A stretch of 64,000 bases of DNA from an uncultured Mobiluncus sp. (lineage in GTDB: Bacteria > Actinomycetota > Actinomycetes > Actinomycetales > Actinomycetaceae): assembly GCF_947254095.1 (NCBI RefSeq), contig NZ_CAMYBV010000007.1, forward strand, positions 1 to 64,000, given 5' to 3'. The notes beneath the pieces were generated by a model. That model was not told where the DNA came from. It saw nothing but the letters and a program-made list of their open reading frames with translations, and ran no database searches. A program made the translations under genes and the position numbers. This document shows, one piece after another, positions 53,510 through 62,025 of this stretch; within the stretch, counting starts at the first letter, position 1, and every line of letters starts with the position of its first letter.

Positions 53510-55029
53510 TTAAGTTGCGTCATTGCTGGCAGGTATTTTGATAAATGAAACGCCAGCCATTTTCATGGGCTCCCATTCACCTTCTAAATCGTCTTGAGGC
53601 AGAGCCTCATATACAAATAGCCAGTTACGAATAAAATCATCTTCGTTCGAGGCTAAAGCTTTAGCGTGATCCTTGAGTTTATTCTTTGCTTTGCTGTCTT
53701 TATGAGCGGTGTAGTACAAAAAAGCAAAAAGCTTAAACAGACAGGAATCGCTTGAAATTGCTGCATCTGCGGTTATACCTTTTATCTTAAAATTATATTT
53801 TAGCGAAAAATAAATTGAAAAACAAATTGCCTCGTAATTCTGGGTATTATATCCGAGCTGAAATACCTTTTGTGAGAATGAAGCAATTTGCTTGCCTTCA
53901 ACAGACAATGGCTCAAATACATTCCGTTCAAGAAGCGGAATTAGATACGGATACAATAAACTAAGATGGAAGATTGTTTTTATGCAGTAATCTCTTGCAT
54001 TAGGAGTAAGTTCCTGTCCTGATAACACTTTTATAGCGTAATTCAATATGGCAGAATTACCCTTATTTTTTCGCATTAAATCGATTGACAAATCTAAATA
54101 TGCGCGGGCACCAATAAAATCAAGTTTTCCATTACGTTGTATTATGGATGCAAAATTTATTTTCCGAACCCATTGTTCTACGGATGCTACGGGTAACTCC
54201 TGTATTTCTGTTTTTTTGAAGTTGAGTGTTAGATCGAATTGGCGAAGCTCACTGCCTAATTCAAGTAAGAATTTTTGCCCATCTTCCATGCTCTCAACAT
54301 AGCATGTGTAGTCATCGATATTTCGTATGTAACGCCAGTCCTTGTCATATAGATTCTTATCAACAACTGTAAGAATAAGCTCTGATAAGAGATTTGATGC
54401 ATGAGGACCAATCAAAAGGCCGTGTGTTTCACCATTCTTGCAATTCTGTGTATAGTGGTCGATTTGATTATACCATTTCTTTTTTTTCTACTTTTTTTCT
54501 TAGCAGTAGCTTTCCCAGCCAATGCCCAAGGAATAGAATGCGTATAGATACTTGGAAAGCAGGTTGAAATATCGGCTTTTACAACATACCTTTTCCCAAT
54601 AAGCAAATCCGGCTCTGGCGTACCATCCGTTTTCCAATTTGAATAACTCATGGAAAAGAGCGCGCCTGAATTATTTCTCTTGCGGATATGAATACGACTA
54701 ATCTTATAATCTTGACTTGCTGTTTGTTGCTTAAAGTGCAGTTTTAGATTATCCCAGTTATCTGAAAGGCAACGGCATAGCTTTTGATAAGCCATGGGGT
54801 TAGGGATACCCAATGGTCGAGGAACATTGATGTTGCGCACACTCTCATAATAGATATACTGTTTCCACTTATCAGAAAATGATGGGTTTTCATTGTGGCA
54901 ATAATGATAGAAATCGACAGAGCTCAAAATAGGAGGAAGTTTATCGGCAAATAACCCATAAGCCAGCAATCGTTCATACAATTCATCCGCTGATATATCA
55001 TTCATCAAGTCGGCATAGCTTTTTGGCAT
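53510..55029 (-). pseudogene. Abi/UG-type defence reverse transcriptase, split by a frameshift
   Basis: Two overlapping frames (54412-55029 and 53510-54415) make up one RT of about 505 residues. The first has motif A in VVKADISTCFPSIYTHSIPWAL; the second has LLIGPHASNLLSE (motif B region) and YIRNIDDYTCYV (motif C, the DD catalytic pair), then a helical C-terminal domain of about 200 residues. The frames join at an A8 run (T8 on the plus strand, 54480-54487): a one-base backward slip restores KKWYNQIDHYTQNCKNGETHGLL. The gene is AT-rich, has a Firmicutes-like AAAGGAGG ribosome site, and resembles the abortive-infection/unknown-group RTs that act against phages. Either it is inactivated or rescued by slippage. 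Confidence 0.75.
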
Positions 55030-55317
55030 TGCAGAAACCTCCTTTATATGTCTAGTATTTAATTATAGCACTATTCGTCAACGAATCTATTGCCAGATAG
55101 CAAGCGGAAGAAATTCTTGAGAAAATACTCAAAATTTTCCCCCTTCTTCGTTTTGCTCTAAGCAACGACTAGCCGCCATACCGACACGATTTACTGCAAG
55201 GTCAAGACAAAGCCGCCGATCACACCACCGTTAATGAAATTCAGTACGAACAAGGCGATCCCTCCATCCAGGAAGCCGCCGTCCGGCCCGATCTAGAGGC
55301 ACATCCGATGAAGGTTA
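55030..55317. other. upstream region of the reverse transcriptase gene
   Basis: About 290 bases without a clear gene. It contains the RT promoter and, further upstream, a GC-richer stretch that may be a remnant of an older coding sequence. It could also hold a non-coding RNA, as some defence RTs have one. Confidence 0.4.
55062..55086 (-). promoter_or_regulatory. RT promoter -10 with operator-like inverted repeat
   Basis: On the minus strand, TATAAT (55062-55067) lies 6 bases downstream of ATTCGTTGACGAAT (55073-55086), a 6-2-6 inverted repeat in the -10/-35 spacer where a repressor could bind. No good -35 is seen. Confidence 0.5.
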
Positions 55318-55430
55318 AGCGGCAGCGACGCAGTCGCATGAGTCGCTGAGTAAAACGGTGGAGGCGTTAAAAAACGGCACTGGTGTGCCGTTTTAGCCGG
55401 AACGCCCTAAAAAACCTCCGTCGCCCGCTC
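55318..55430. repeat. 113-bp direct repeat, right copy (island end, att)
   Basis: Partner of 51860-51972; see there. It also ends in CCGTCGCCCGCTC. Confidence 0.88.
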
Positions 55431-55775
55431 CACAAAACAAAAAACCTACCAGCACCGACCTTTTGCTGTAGTACCTGGAAAAAACCCGAAATATAGACAC
55501 AATGTTACTTAAGCCCAATTTTGTTTAATTAAGCCATATCTATGCCGAGGGTGAACTGGAGGAGGCTACAACCTGTCGGGAATCCCGACAAGTTCATCGT
55601 GAGGGCATGAACTCGGTAGCATTGACCCCTGCGCGCATCTACACCCATATAGTCTCGATCCGGGGCTACCCAAAAAATGGCTACCCCTTGGACTGGACGT
55701 GAAAGTGTGCCCCCTCAACTGTCTAGAGGGGGCACACTGTTCGTTAGGGAAACATGCATAGCGAGCAACGAGTGG
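55431..55775. other. intergenic region right of the island
   Basis: About 345 bases. It contains an odd palindrome TGTCGGGAATCCCGACA (55574-55590) and the terminator of the AztD gene at 55704-55738. No gene is recognised. Confidence 0.4.
55704..55738 (-). terminator. terminator of the AztD-like gene
   Basis: A perfect 13-bp stem (AGTGTGCCCCCTC with GAGGGGGCACACT) closing a 9-base loop, about 38 bases after the stop codon. Confidence 0.75.
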
Positions 55776-57005
55776 CTAGCTCACATTCGTGACCGCCAGT
55801 GATGTCGGCTGACCCGCAACCTCCGCAGTGGCAGTCTCGGTCATCGTAGAGAGGTCAATCATGTGCACTTTTCCAGCGAGAGGGTCAGAGACCCACACAG
55901 TGTTAGCGTTGGCGTAGTTGCCAGCAGCAACTCCGGGGGCAATGCCGCCGTGACCGCTGGGCTTTTCCCATTCACCGGTCACCTGCATGGTGTGTTCAAG
56001 GCTGCCGGTCTCATCAAAGACATAGAGCTTGCCGTTGGTTCCGAGTGTAATCACATGACCGTCAGGTGTGATAGCGAGATTCGAGATATTCACGCCCTCG
56101 TCCACCCCGACAGTCTTGGTGGTATTGTCACCAACGAAGACGAGCTTATCGCCAGCTTTACCGACCAATGTAGAAAAGTCCGCATTAGCTACAAAAGTAC
56201 CCACGCGATCCTCGCCAAGGTCAGGAGTAGGAATGTTGACACCCTCGCCGTTCTTGATAACTAGTACAGAGTCAGCGCAACCGAAGGCGGCGTTGGTGCC
56301 GCGAGCAACTTCGCCGTGCATGCGCATACAGGTGAAGGTTTTCTCCACTTCAGTCTCTCCGTGGCGCAGTTCAATAGTGTCGGGCAATGCGGTGCCTTCC
56401 TGTGCTGTGGCGCTCACGAGGTAGTGACCTTCAGGCATGGGAACCACTACGCCGTGATGCGGCAAGTTGGCTTTGACACGAGTGAGACCATCAAGCTGCC
56501 CTGTCTCTAAATTCTTGGTGGTGACCAGGGAAGCGGCGCCATCATCATCAGCGAAAATCCCGGTCGCCCCGGCTTTCGGATTCGGCACCACGTGAACAGG
56601 CTTATTACCCTTAACAACCTCTTTCAGCAGTGCTGGCTTTCCAGTATAGAAGTGGAAGTGATCGCCGTGCTCCTGCTTCCATGCACCCGCATCGATGATG
56701 GATGATTCGTTGTCGTGTTGACGGTTAGCCACTACGTGACGGCCGTCATGTGCCGTTGTCAACGATGGGCGTGAGGTGAGCTCAAAATCCGTAACTTTCT
56801 TAAGGTTCTCATCAAAGATGCTTACCCCGCTCTCAGTTGCCACGATAACGCGTGGCATTGCTTCCGAGGTTTCTGTTCCTGTGGAACTCACGCCGTGGTC
56901 GTCGTGTTTTTGACCTTTAGGGTCGTAATCGTCGGATTGGGTTCCGCAGCCAGCCAGGGCCACAGTCATTACTGACGCAATTGCAACAATCTTCATTAGT
57001 TTCAT
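55776..57005 (-). CDS. aztD: AztD-like zinc metallochaperone lipoprotein
   Basis: A 409-residue lipoprotein (lipobox LAGC, Cys at about residue 20), then a His/Asp-rich flexible strand (KGQKHDDHGVS) and a beta-propeller of repeated strands (RVIVATESGVSIFDENL, HGGIAPGVAAGNY, VWVSDPLAGKVHMIDL). This matches the periplasmic/extracellular zinc chaperone AztD that hands zinc to the AztC binding protein. The AztABC transporter genes are not nearby. A Zur-type operator overlaps its promoter, supporting a role in zinc shortage. ATG 57005 lies seven bases after a TATAGT -10, so it is probably leaderless. Confidence 0.82.
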   Translation of the reverse strand: MKLMKIVAIASVMTVALAGCGTQSDDYDPKGQKHDDHGVSSTGTETSEAMPRVIVATESGVSIFDENLKKVTDFELTSRPSLTTAHDGRHVVANRQHDNESSIIDAGAWKQEHGDHFHFYTGKPALLKEVVKGNKPVHVVPNPKAGATGIFADDDGAASLVTTKNLETGQLDGLTRVKANLPHHGVVVPMPEGHYLVSATAQEGTALPDTIELRHGETEVEKTFTCMRMHGEVARGTNAAFGCADSVLVIKNGEGVNIPTPDLGEDRVGTFVANADFSTLVGKAGDKLVFVGDNTTKTVGVDEGVNISNLAITPDGHVITLGTNGKLYVFDETGSLEHTMQVTGEWEKPSGHGGIAPGVAAGNYANANTVWVSDPLAGKVHMIDLSTMTETATAEVAGQPTSLAVTNVS

Positions 57006-57012
57006 AAGGGCT

Positions 57013-57042
57013 ACTATAAATGAAAACGATAATCATTATCAA
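57013..57042 (-). promoter_or_regulatory. aztD promoter
   Basis: Minus strand TTGATA (57037-57042) and TATAGT (57013-57018) with an 18-base spacer. The Zur box covers the spacer and -35. Confidence 0.6.
57019..57040. promoter_or_regulatory. Zur-type zinc box
   Basis: AATGAAAACGATAATCATTA contains the ATGA...TCAT inverted halves and closely follows the actinobacterial Zur consensus (AATGAAAACGATTTTCATT); an inner GATAATCATTATC palindrome is also present. It would block the aztD promoter when zinc is plentiful. Confidence 0.75.
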
Positions 57043-57164
57043 CTAATGTGTATACTGTTTCCTTGAAACCGGGTTAGAACTCGTGTTACTCCTGGTCACA
57101 CTGGTGTTCGAGTTAGAATACCTTGATAGATTGTGAGCTAGGCTGCTCTGTGAGAGGGGGTGTG

Positions 57165-57680
57165 GTGAGGACCTACGAGTCGGGTGCTGCGTTGGCGGCT
57201 GAGATTGCTAAGCGCGGTGGTTTATTTATCCGTGAGTTTGCTGAAGTACCAGAGGAAGGTTGGGATCAGCTGGTTGATGGGGTGGATCGCACGCCCCGTC
57301 AGATGATTGCTTATCAGCTCGGTTGGATGGAACTGTTGCTGAGCTGGGAGCGTGAGGAACAGGCTGGCGCTACGGTGGTAACTCCAGCGCCGGGATTTAA
57401 ATGGAATCAGCTGGGAGGTCTGTATGAGTCGTTTTATCAGACTTGGGGAACTATCGCCGTTGATGATCTGATTGATCGATTTGGAGTCCTGCTGGGTGAA
57501 GTAGTTCAACTGGTTAACGGTCTGAGCGAAGCGGAGTTGTTCGAGTCAGGGAAGCGGGCGTGGGCGTCCTCTACCCCGTCGGCGTGGCCGGTGTGGAAGT
57601 GGATACATATCAACACAGTCGCGCCGTTTACTACGTTTCGCACCAAAATCAGGAAGTGGAAGAAACTATCTGGTTGTTAG
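57165..57680 (+). CDS. ClbS/DfsB-family (DUF1706) four-helix protein
   Basis: A 171-residue soluble protein. The segments DRTPRQMIAYQLGWMELLLSWE, GFKWNQLGGLYESFYQ and WPVWKWIHINTVAPFTTFRTKIRKWKK are typical of the ClbS/DfsB family; ClbS itself hydrolyses the colibactin warhead, while the role of most relatives is unknown. Start taken at GTG 57165 behind GAGAGGGGG; a TTG at 57123 would add 14 residues without a ribosome site. Its last 15 bases overlap the end of the opposite ABC-F gene. Confidence 0.82.
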   Translation: MRTYESGAALAAEIAKRGGLFIREFAEVPEEGWDQLVDGVDRTPRQMIAYQLGWMELLLSWEREEQAGATVVTPAPGFKWNQLGGLYESFYQTWGTIAVDDLIDRFGVLLGEVVQLVNGLSEAELFESGKRAWASSTPSAWPVWKWIHINTVAPFTTFRTKIRKWKKLSGC

Positions 57681-59285
57681 TAATGAGCCGCGCCAATGGT
57701 CGATGAGCCAGCGGTCGTGACTGGCGATAATCAATGTTCCTTTCCACCTACTCAGCGCATCTTCCAAGGCCTGCATACTGTCGAGGTCGAGGAAATTGGT
57801 CGGCTCATCGATGAGGAGGATGGCAGGGGCTGAGGCCAAGGCTAGGGCGATTTGTGCGCGGCGCTGGTTGCCTGCAGACAGTTCGGGGATAGGGGTTGCC
57901 CACATTGCGGGGTGCAAGATTCCTTTCCCGGCTTCGCCAATTCCCCCTCTCCAGACTTCGGTGGTGAATCCAAAATCACGGACTCTCGGTAAATGTTGGG
58001 GCACCAAGCTAACCGATTTGTCGCGTGTGATGGTTCCGCTTGCCGAGGCGTCAGCAGGGGGCTGCCCAGAGTTTATCCAGTTCAAGAGTGTGGATTTCCC
58101 CGACCCGTTGGTGCCGGTGACCAGCAGGTGTTCGCCATAAACGACATCGAAACTGAGTGGCGCGAGACGCTGTTCCACGCTTGCAAGCCTTACAGATACC
58201 GCCACCCCGGCGCGCTTGGCAGGCTGGGCAAACGCGAAGGACAATTCATAGTTACGAGGTTTGCGCACTTCTCGCGTCGCTAAGGTGTCTAAGCGCTGGT
58301 CGTCGTTTCGTATCCGACGTGTGGCGGTCGCGGCGGCACGGTCGGCAAAAAACTTCTTCGCTTTGCCTTGAGCGCTGGCGAGCCGCACACCTCCACGAGA
58401 GATTTTTCCCGCCGCCTGCCGATGTCTTTGCACCTTACGCGCTTCGGCTTGCTGGGCAGCGTGTAGTTCCACGTATTTGGCGCGGGCACGGGCTTTTTCA
58501 GCCAGATAGTCGGAGTAAGCCCCCGCGCAACGGTAAAGACCTGCGGTTTCGCCCGCCCCTTCGGCCTTTGCCAAAGCATTGAACACCTCCACGTCCATAT
58601 CGTAAATCACTGTGGCGGTGTCCTCGATGAAGGCCCGATCATGGCTGGCCATCAGTACCGGACCACCCCAGCTATTGACCGTTTGCGTCAGAAAACTGAG
58701 CGCCTGAGCATCGAGGTGGTTGGTAGGTTCATCCAAAATCAACACTGCCGGTTTCAAGATGAGGGTCGCCGCTAATTGCAGCCTGCCGCGCTGACCGGGA
58801 GACAACAGAGACAGCTCCCGGTTCCGCCCCGACCTTGTGAAAGACATTAAGTCGAGCCCTGCCAATACTTCGGCCACCCGAGCGTCGAGCGACCAAATAT
58901 CAAAACCCGTCATCTGAGCCAGCAGCTGGTCATATTTTCGCTCCAACTCGCCAAGTGCGCCGCCCTCGCCGATTCGCGAAGTTACCTCCGCAAACTGGTC
59001 GGCTACGGCTCGAAGTGGATGCAACGCGGCGTCAAGGTAGTCGCTGACGCTACCATCAAACTGTTCGACGTTGGGAACCCCGAAGCGCTCCAATTCGGTT
59101 CCCTCGACTTTGCCCCGCTGTGCCGGTAGATCGCCCGAAGCGATACGCAGCAGCGTAGTCTTGCCGCACCCGTTGGGTCCGACCAGGCAGGCGCGCTCAC
59201 CGTCGCTGACGTGCAAAGTGACATCATTGAGCACCGGGACAGTTGCATAGGAAAAAGAAATATTAACGAGGTTGATGACAGGCAT
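57666..59285 (-). CDS. ABC-F family ATPase (ribosome protection type)
   Basis: A 539-residue cytosolic protein with two ABC ATPase domains and no membrane part. First domain: GPNGCGKTTLL, signature LSPGQRGRLQLA, Walker B LILDEPTNHLD. Then a basic linker (about residues 230-320, rich in Arg/Ala/Lys) that in the family reaches into the ribosome. Second domain: GTNGSGKSTLL, LSAGNQRRAQIALAL and LLIDEPTNFLDLD. It resembles antibiotic-resistance ABC-F proteins that dislodge drugs from the peptidyl-transferase centre. A three-codon leader ORF and a small hairpin precede it, which suggests attenuation control. Confidence 0.9.
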   Translation of the reverse strand: MPVINLVNISFSYATVPVLNDVTLHVSDGERACLVGPNGCGKTTLLRIASGDLPAQRGKVEGTELERFGVPNVEQFDGSVSDYLDAALHPLRAVADQFAEVTSRIGEGGALGELERKYDQLLAQMTGFDIWSLDARVAEVLAGLDLMSFTRSGRNRELSLLSPGQRGRLQLAATLILKPAVLILDEPTNHLDAQALSFLTQTVNSWGGPVLMASHDRAFIEDTATVIYDMDVEVFNALAKAEGAGETAGLYRCAGAYSDYLAEKARARAKYVELHAAQQAEARKVQRHRQAAGKISRGGVRLASAQGKAKKFFADRAAATATRRIRNDDQRLDTLATREVRKPRNYELSFAFAQPAKRAGVAVSVRLASVEQRLAPLSFDVVYGEHLLVTGTNGSGKSTLLNWINSGQPPADASASGTITRDKSVSLVPQHLPRVRDFGFTTEVWRGGIGEAGKGILHPAMWATPIPELSAGNQRRAQIALALASAPAILLIDEPTNFLDLDSMQALEDALSRWKGTLIIASHDRWLIDHWRGSLLTTR

Positions 59286-59726
59286 AGTAATCTCCAGGAC
59301 GCAAGAATTTAACGGGAAGCGTCTCAGTCGGGCTGAGCAGAGATTACTTGGTCATCGGAAGATATCTCCTCGATAGAAAGGGTGGGCGAAGGGCCAGCTC
59401 CAATTTTAGCTCACTGCTTTCACGCCAGCTACCGTTTTTTCTAGGTGCTGGCGTCCCTGTCACAAGGGCGGTTCTGTCGCGTTTGTTGTTACGGGCGCGA
59501 CGGAGAAGGGTGGTCCACCGAGTTGGCCGGATATGCTCGGGGTGCTTTTGAGATGAAATGGGCGGTGGTAGTCCCGAAATCATCTGTGTTGATGCATTAA
59601 AATGTTTTATTGTAGCTGTGTGATTCTCTGAGGAACACGCAGGGCTCGCTGGCTTTTTGGGCTTTCAAATCCCCTCGAGGGTGAATCGTCACAGTTGTGA
59701 ACAGATAAAAATAGAAAGATACGGCA
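59286..59726. other. intergenic/leader region between the ABC-F gene and the beta-propeller gene
   Basis: 440 bases holding the ABC-F leader: the three-codon ORF, then a CTCAG/CTGAG hairpin at about 59315-59335 before the ATG. A TAAAAT (minus strand, about 59406) is a possible -10. A 79-codon frame (59344-59583) that ends in the same three codons is judged not to be a gene. Confidence 0.5.
59344..59355 (-). CDS. three-codon leader peptide (Met-Thr-Lys) of the ABC-F gene
   Basis: ATG ACC AAG TAA with GAGGAG ten bases upstream and the ABC-F start 58 bases downstream of its stop. Very short leaders are known before antibiotic-resistance ABC-F and erm genes, where a drug-stalled ribosome frees the downstream gene. 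Here this is read from sequence layout only. Confidence 0.5.
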   Translation of the reverse strand: MTK

Positions 59727-61379
59727 ATGACTTCTCCACAAAATCCCGGTTTCCCTCCAAACGACATCCCCAACGGGGTACCGCCGCAGACCCCCAACGG
59801 AGTCCCGCCACAGGTATCTGGGCCGGCGTCTTCCGCTTTCTCAAACCAGCCGGCGATGCCTCAGAACCAACCGGCGGCGCCAAATGGGTCGGCCTATCAG
59901 GCACCTTCGGGGTACGTGGCTGCGAATGGGCAGCTGGCAGCTGTCCCGGTGACTAAGTCGCGCCGAGGGCTGGTAATTGGTATTTTGGCTGTCTCGCTGG
60001 TTCTGGTGTTGGCGGTGGTCCTTTTTATCCTGTTGTTTACGGGGTTTCTTTCCTTGCCCGGTGGATCCAAGGCAGCGGGTGGATCTGCGAGCGCGTCTCC
60101 AGACAATGTTATTTCCGGGCTGACCCAATCCGAGAAAGAACCGCAACTCATAGACATGGGCAATGACCCCGGCAAAGATTACGCCTTTGTGGGGGACACA
60201 CTGCTGGCTACGGACGGAGATGAGGTTTGGGCTTTCAGTCTCAAGTCCCAACAAGAGATCTGGCGCAGTAGTGACGTGATAGAGGAACTGAATTGTGACC
60301 CGGCATACAGTCCTTGGTTCGTCGACCGGGATGAATCGAGCTCCAACTTGGCACTGATGAGCTGCTCTTCCGAGACAACAACCCGCTATGCCGTGATTTC
60401 TGCCAAGGACGGCAAAGTTGTTACCAGTAAAGAACTGAATTCCGATGAAGTCAATTCTTTCATGGAGTTACTCAAGGATGGCAGTCTCGTGACCTGCGAG
60501 AACAACGAGCTTACCCGTTACGACGGGGTGGCCAGCGCCGACAAGAAACTGTGGAGCCAGCCGGTGGAGGACTGTGGGTACGGTGTTCGGGAATATGACT
60601 CCGGGTGGCTCAGAATGATATGGGAGAGCGACGACTGGGGGCAGCTGTTTAACCTGCAAGACGGTTCGCAGCCTCCATTTGCACAAACTTTCATCGATTC
60701 GATTGAGGACTTGGAGGAAGATTCCTATTCATTCACGCCGTTAGCAAAAGGCAACTTTGCCGCGGAATACTCCACAAAAACAGGTGGGGACACCCCTATG
60801 GGTCATGCTGTCGTAGTTGACGCACAGGGCCAGCCGCTTTCCCAGACTTATGACAACGCATTTTTCTCATTTGCAGACGATGAACGAGTAGTGCTGGTGG
60901 TTTCCCATGAGTTTGCAAACTACGACGAGTTGGAAGAGTCCACGCGCCTCGATCCTGCGACCGGTCAGGAACTGTGGACCAATGAGGATGCCGGAATCGG
61001 CTGTGCCTTAGGAGCGGATAAACAGTTCATTTGGGGGTGGGACTTCCCCTGCGGTGGTGGCGGAGCCCCGGAGGATCATAGTGGACTGTTGCTTGATACC
61101 AATACCGGCGAAACCGTGCCGATGGGAGGTCTGAGAGATGCCCAAGACATCTACCGCGCCGACAGCGGTTTTATCGTTGAGACTTACGATGACGAAGAGG
61201 AAAATGGGGGGGTAAAGCTCAAATCCTTTGCCTGGAAGGACGGAAAATTTGTGAAACTGTGGAGCCAGAAATACAAAGATATCCCTTATTTCATCGAATA
61301 TCAGCATCGGATTTATGCCACTTCTTCGGGAGACGATTTCGGAATCGTGGGCTACCTCGGTTACGAATCGGGCAACTAA
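59727..61379 (+). CDS. membrane-anchored PQQ-like beta-propeller protein
   Basis: A 550-residue protein. A Pro/Gln/Asn-rich cytoplasmic arm (1-75) leads to a single transmembrane helix (about 81-108, VIGILAVSLVLVLAVVLFILLF) and an extracellular domain of about 430 residues with WD/PQQ-like blades (DEVWAFSLKSQQEIWRSS, DPATGQELWTNEDAG). It is acidic and has several cysteines. This architecture is common in actinobacterial surface proteins of unknown role; no partner gene is adjacent. Confidence 0.7.
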   Translation: MTSPQNPGFPPNDIPNGVPPQTPNGVPPQVSGPASSAFSNQPAMPQNQPAAPNGSAYQAPSGYVAANGQLAAVPVTKSRRGLVIGILAVSLVLVLAVVLFILLFTGFLSLPGGSKAAGGSASASPDNVISGLTQSEKEPQLIDMGNDPGKDYAFVGDTLLATDGDEVWAFSLKSQQEIWRSSDVIEELNCDPAYSPWFVDRDESSSNLALMSCSSETTTRYAVISAKDGKVVTSKELNSDEVNSFMELLKDGSLVTCENNELTRYDGVASADKKLWSQPVEDCGYGVREYDSGWLRMIWESDDWGQLFNLQDGSQPPFAQTFIDSIEDLEEDSYSFTPLAKGNFAAEYSTKTGGDTPMGHAVVVDAQGQPLSQTYDNAFFSFADDERVVLVVSHEFANYDELEESTRLDPATGQELWTNEDAGIGCALGADKQFIWGWDFPCGGGGAPEDHSGLLLDTNTGETVPMGGLRDAQDIYRADSGFIVETYDDEEENGGVKLKSFAWKDGKFVKLWSQKYKDIPYFIEYQHRIYATSSGDDFGIVGYLGYESGN

Positions 61380-61424
61380 GCGCGAGCCACCCGGTGCGCC
61401 CTGAAAGCCAGTCCCCTGGGGGTG

Positions 61425-61862
61425 CTAGTTTTCGCTAGGCGTCTCGGGATCGGGGGAAGCCGCGGATTCTTTTGAAGCTTTCGGGTGGCGTTTGTCGAGG
61501 TAGTGTGCGGCACAGGAAGCGATGACGAGCAGGCTCAAAATATTCCACGCAAACGCGGCAAAGCCGGAAAGAGGCTCGTTTTCCTGAGATGTCAAAAATG
61601 CGATTCCGAGAAGCACGGCCAGCAACACGTCAACTACGTAAACCCATGGTCGGTTTACATTCACGGTTTGTTTCCCTGCCAGAACGCTCGCCACAATCAG
61701 TACTACGAAAGACAAGACCGCCCACCACCGAGGGATGACCGGCTCTCCCAAAACCTTAAAGAGAACAGCCGACGTGGCAATACCGAGAACGACAATAATT
61801 GCAAGCGTCGTGAACCGCGACACTTTACTATGCTGATTGGCTAATTCCTTCACAGGTGGCAT
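61425..61862 (-). CDS. four-helix membrane protein, unknown
   Basis: About 145 residues with four hydrophobic segments (FTTLAIIVVLGIATSAVLF, WWAVLSFVVLIVASVLAG, WVYVVDVLLAVLLGIAFL, FAWNILSLLVIASCAAHYL) and a charged C-terminal tail. No family recognised. The frame is open to 61928; ATG 61862 is preferred because a TATAGA box lies just before it. Confidence 0.5.
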   Translation of the reverse strand: MPPVKELANQHSKVSRFTTLAIIVVLGIATSAVLFKVLGEPVIPRWWAVLSFVVLIVASVLAGKQTVNVNRPWVYVVDVLLAVLLGIAFLTSQENEPLSGFAAFAWNILSLLVIASCAAHYLDKRHPKASKESAASPDPETPSEN

Positions 61863-61946
61863 TTTCCCATTTTGATTTCTATAGCTCAAGGGGGCGTGGT
61901 TCGGGGATCTGCGGGGACTGTCGCACAAGTGTGGTCGTGGCGGGTA

Positions 61947-62009
61947 ACCTTTACTTGCGCTAAATTTACCTTTACTTATTGGGGAAAATGACGATAATAA
62001 GTAAAGGTA
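61947..62009. promoter_or_regulatory. operator array in front of the Fic gene
   Basis: Three copies of ACCTTTACTT: direct at 61947-61956 and 61968-61977 (21 bases apart, two helical turns) and inverted at 61999-62008. The second and third extend to a perfect 14-bp inverted repeat (TACCTTTACTTATT / AATAAGTAAAGGTA) with a 15-base spacer. Probably bound by the helix-turn-helix domain of the Fic protein. Confidence 0.75.
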
Positions 62010-62025
62010 GAGGGGGTGCGTGCTG

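Larger units (their letters stand above)
51973..55317. mobile_element. genomic island at tRNA-Gly(CCC)
   Basis: About 3.3 kb bounded by two 113-bp repeats that each end in a copy of the tRNA 3' end. Inside are decayed genes of Firmicutes conjugative-element type and an AT-rich reverse transcriptase gene that is unlike the GC-rich neighbours. No integrase gene is present, so the element has lost its own mobility or was carried by a larger one. Confidence 0.75.

Noticed and set aside
59344..59583. 79-codon frame upstream of the ABC-F gene
   Set aside because: No ribosome site at its start and basic low-complexity composition; only its last three codons have a good ribosome site and are kept as the leader ORF.
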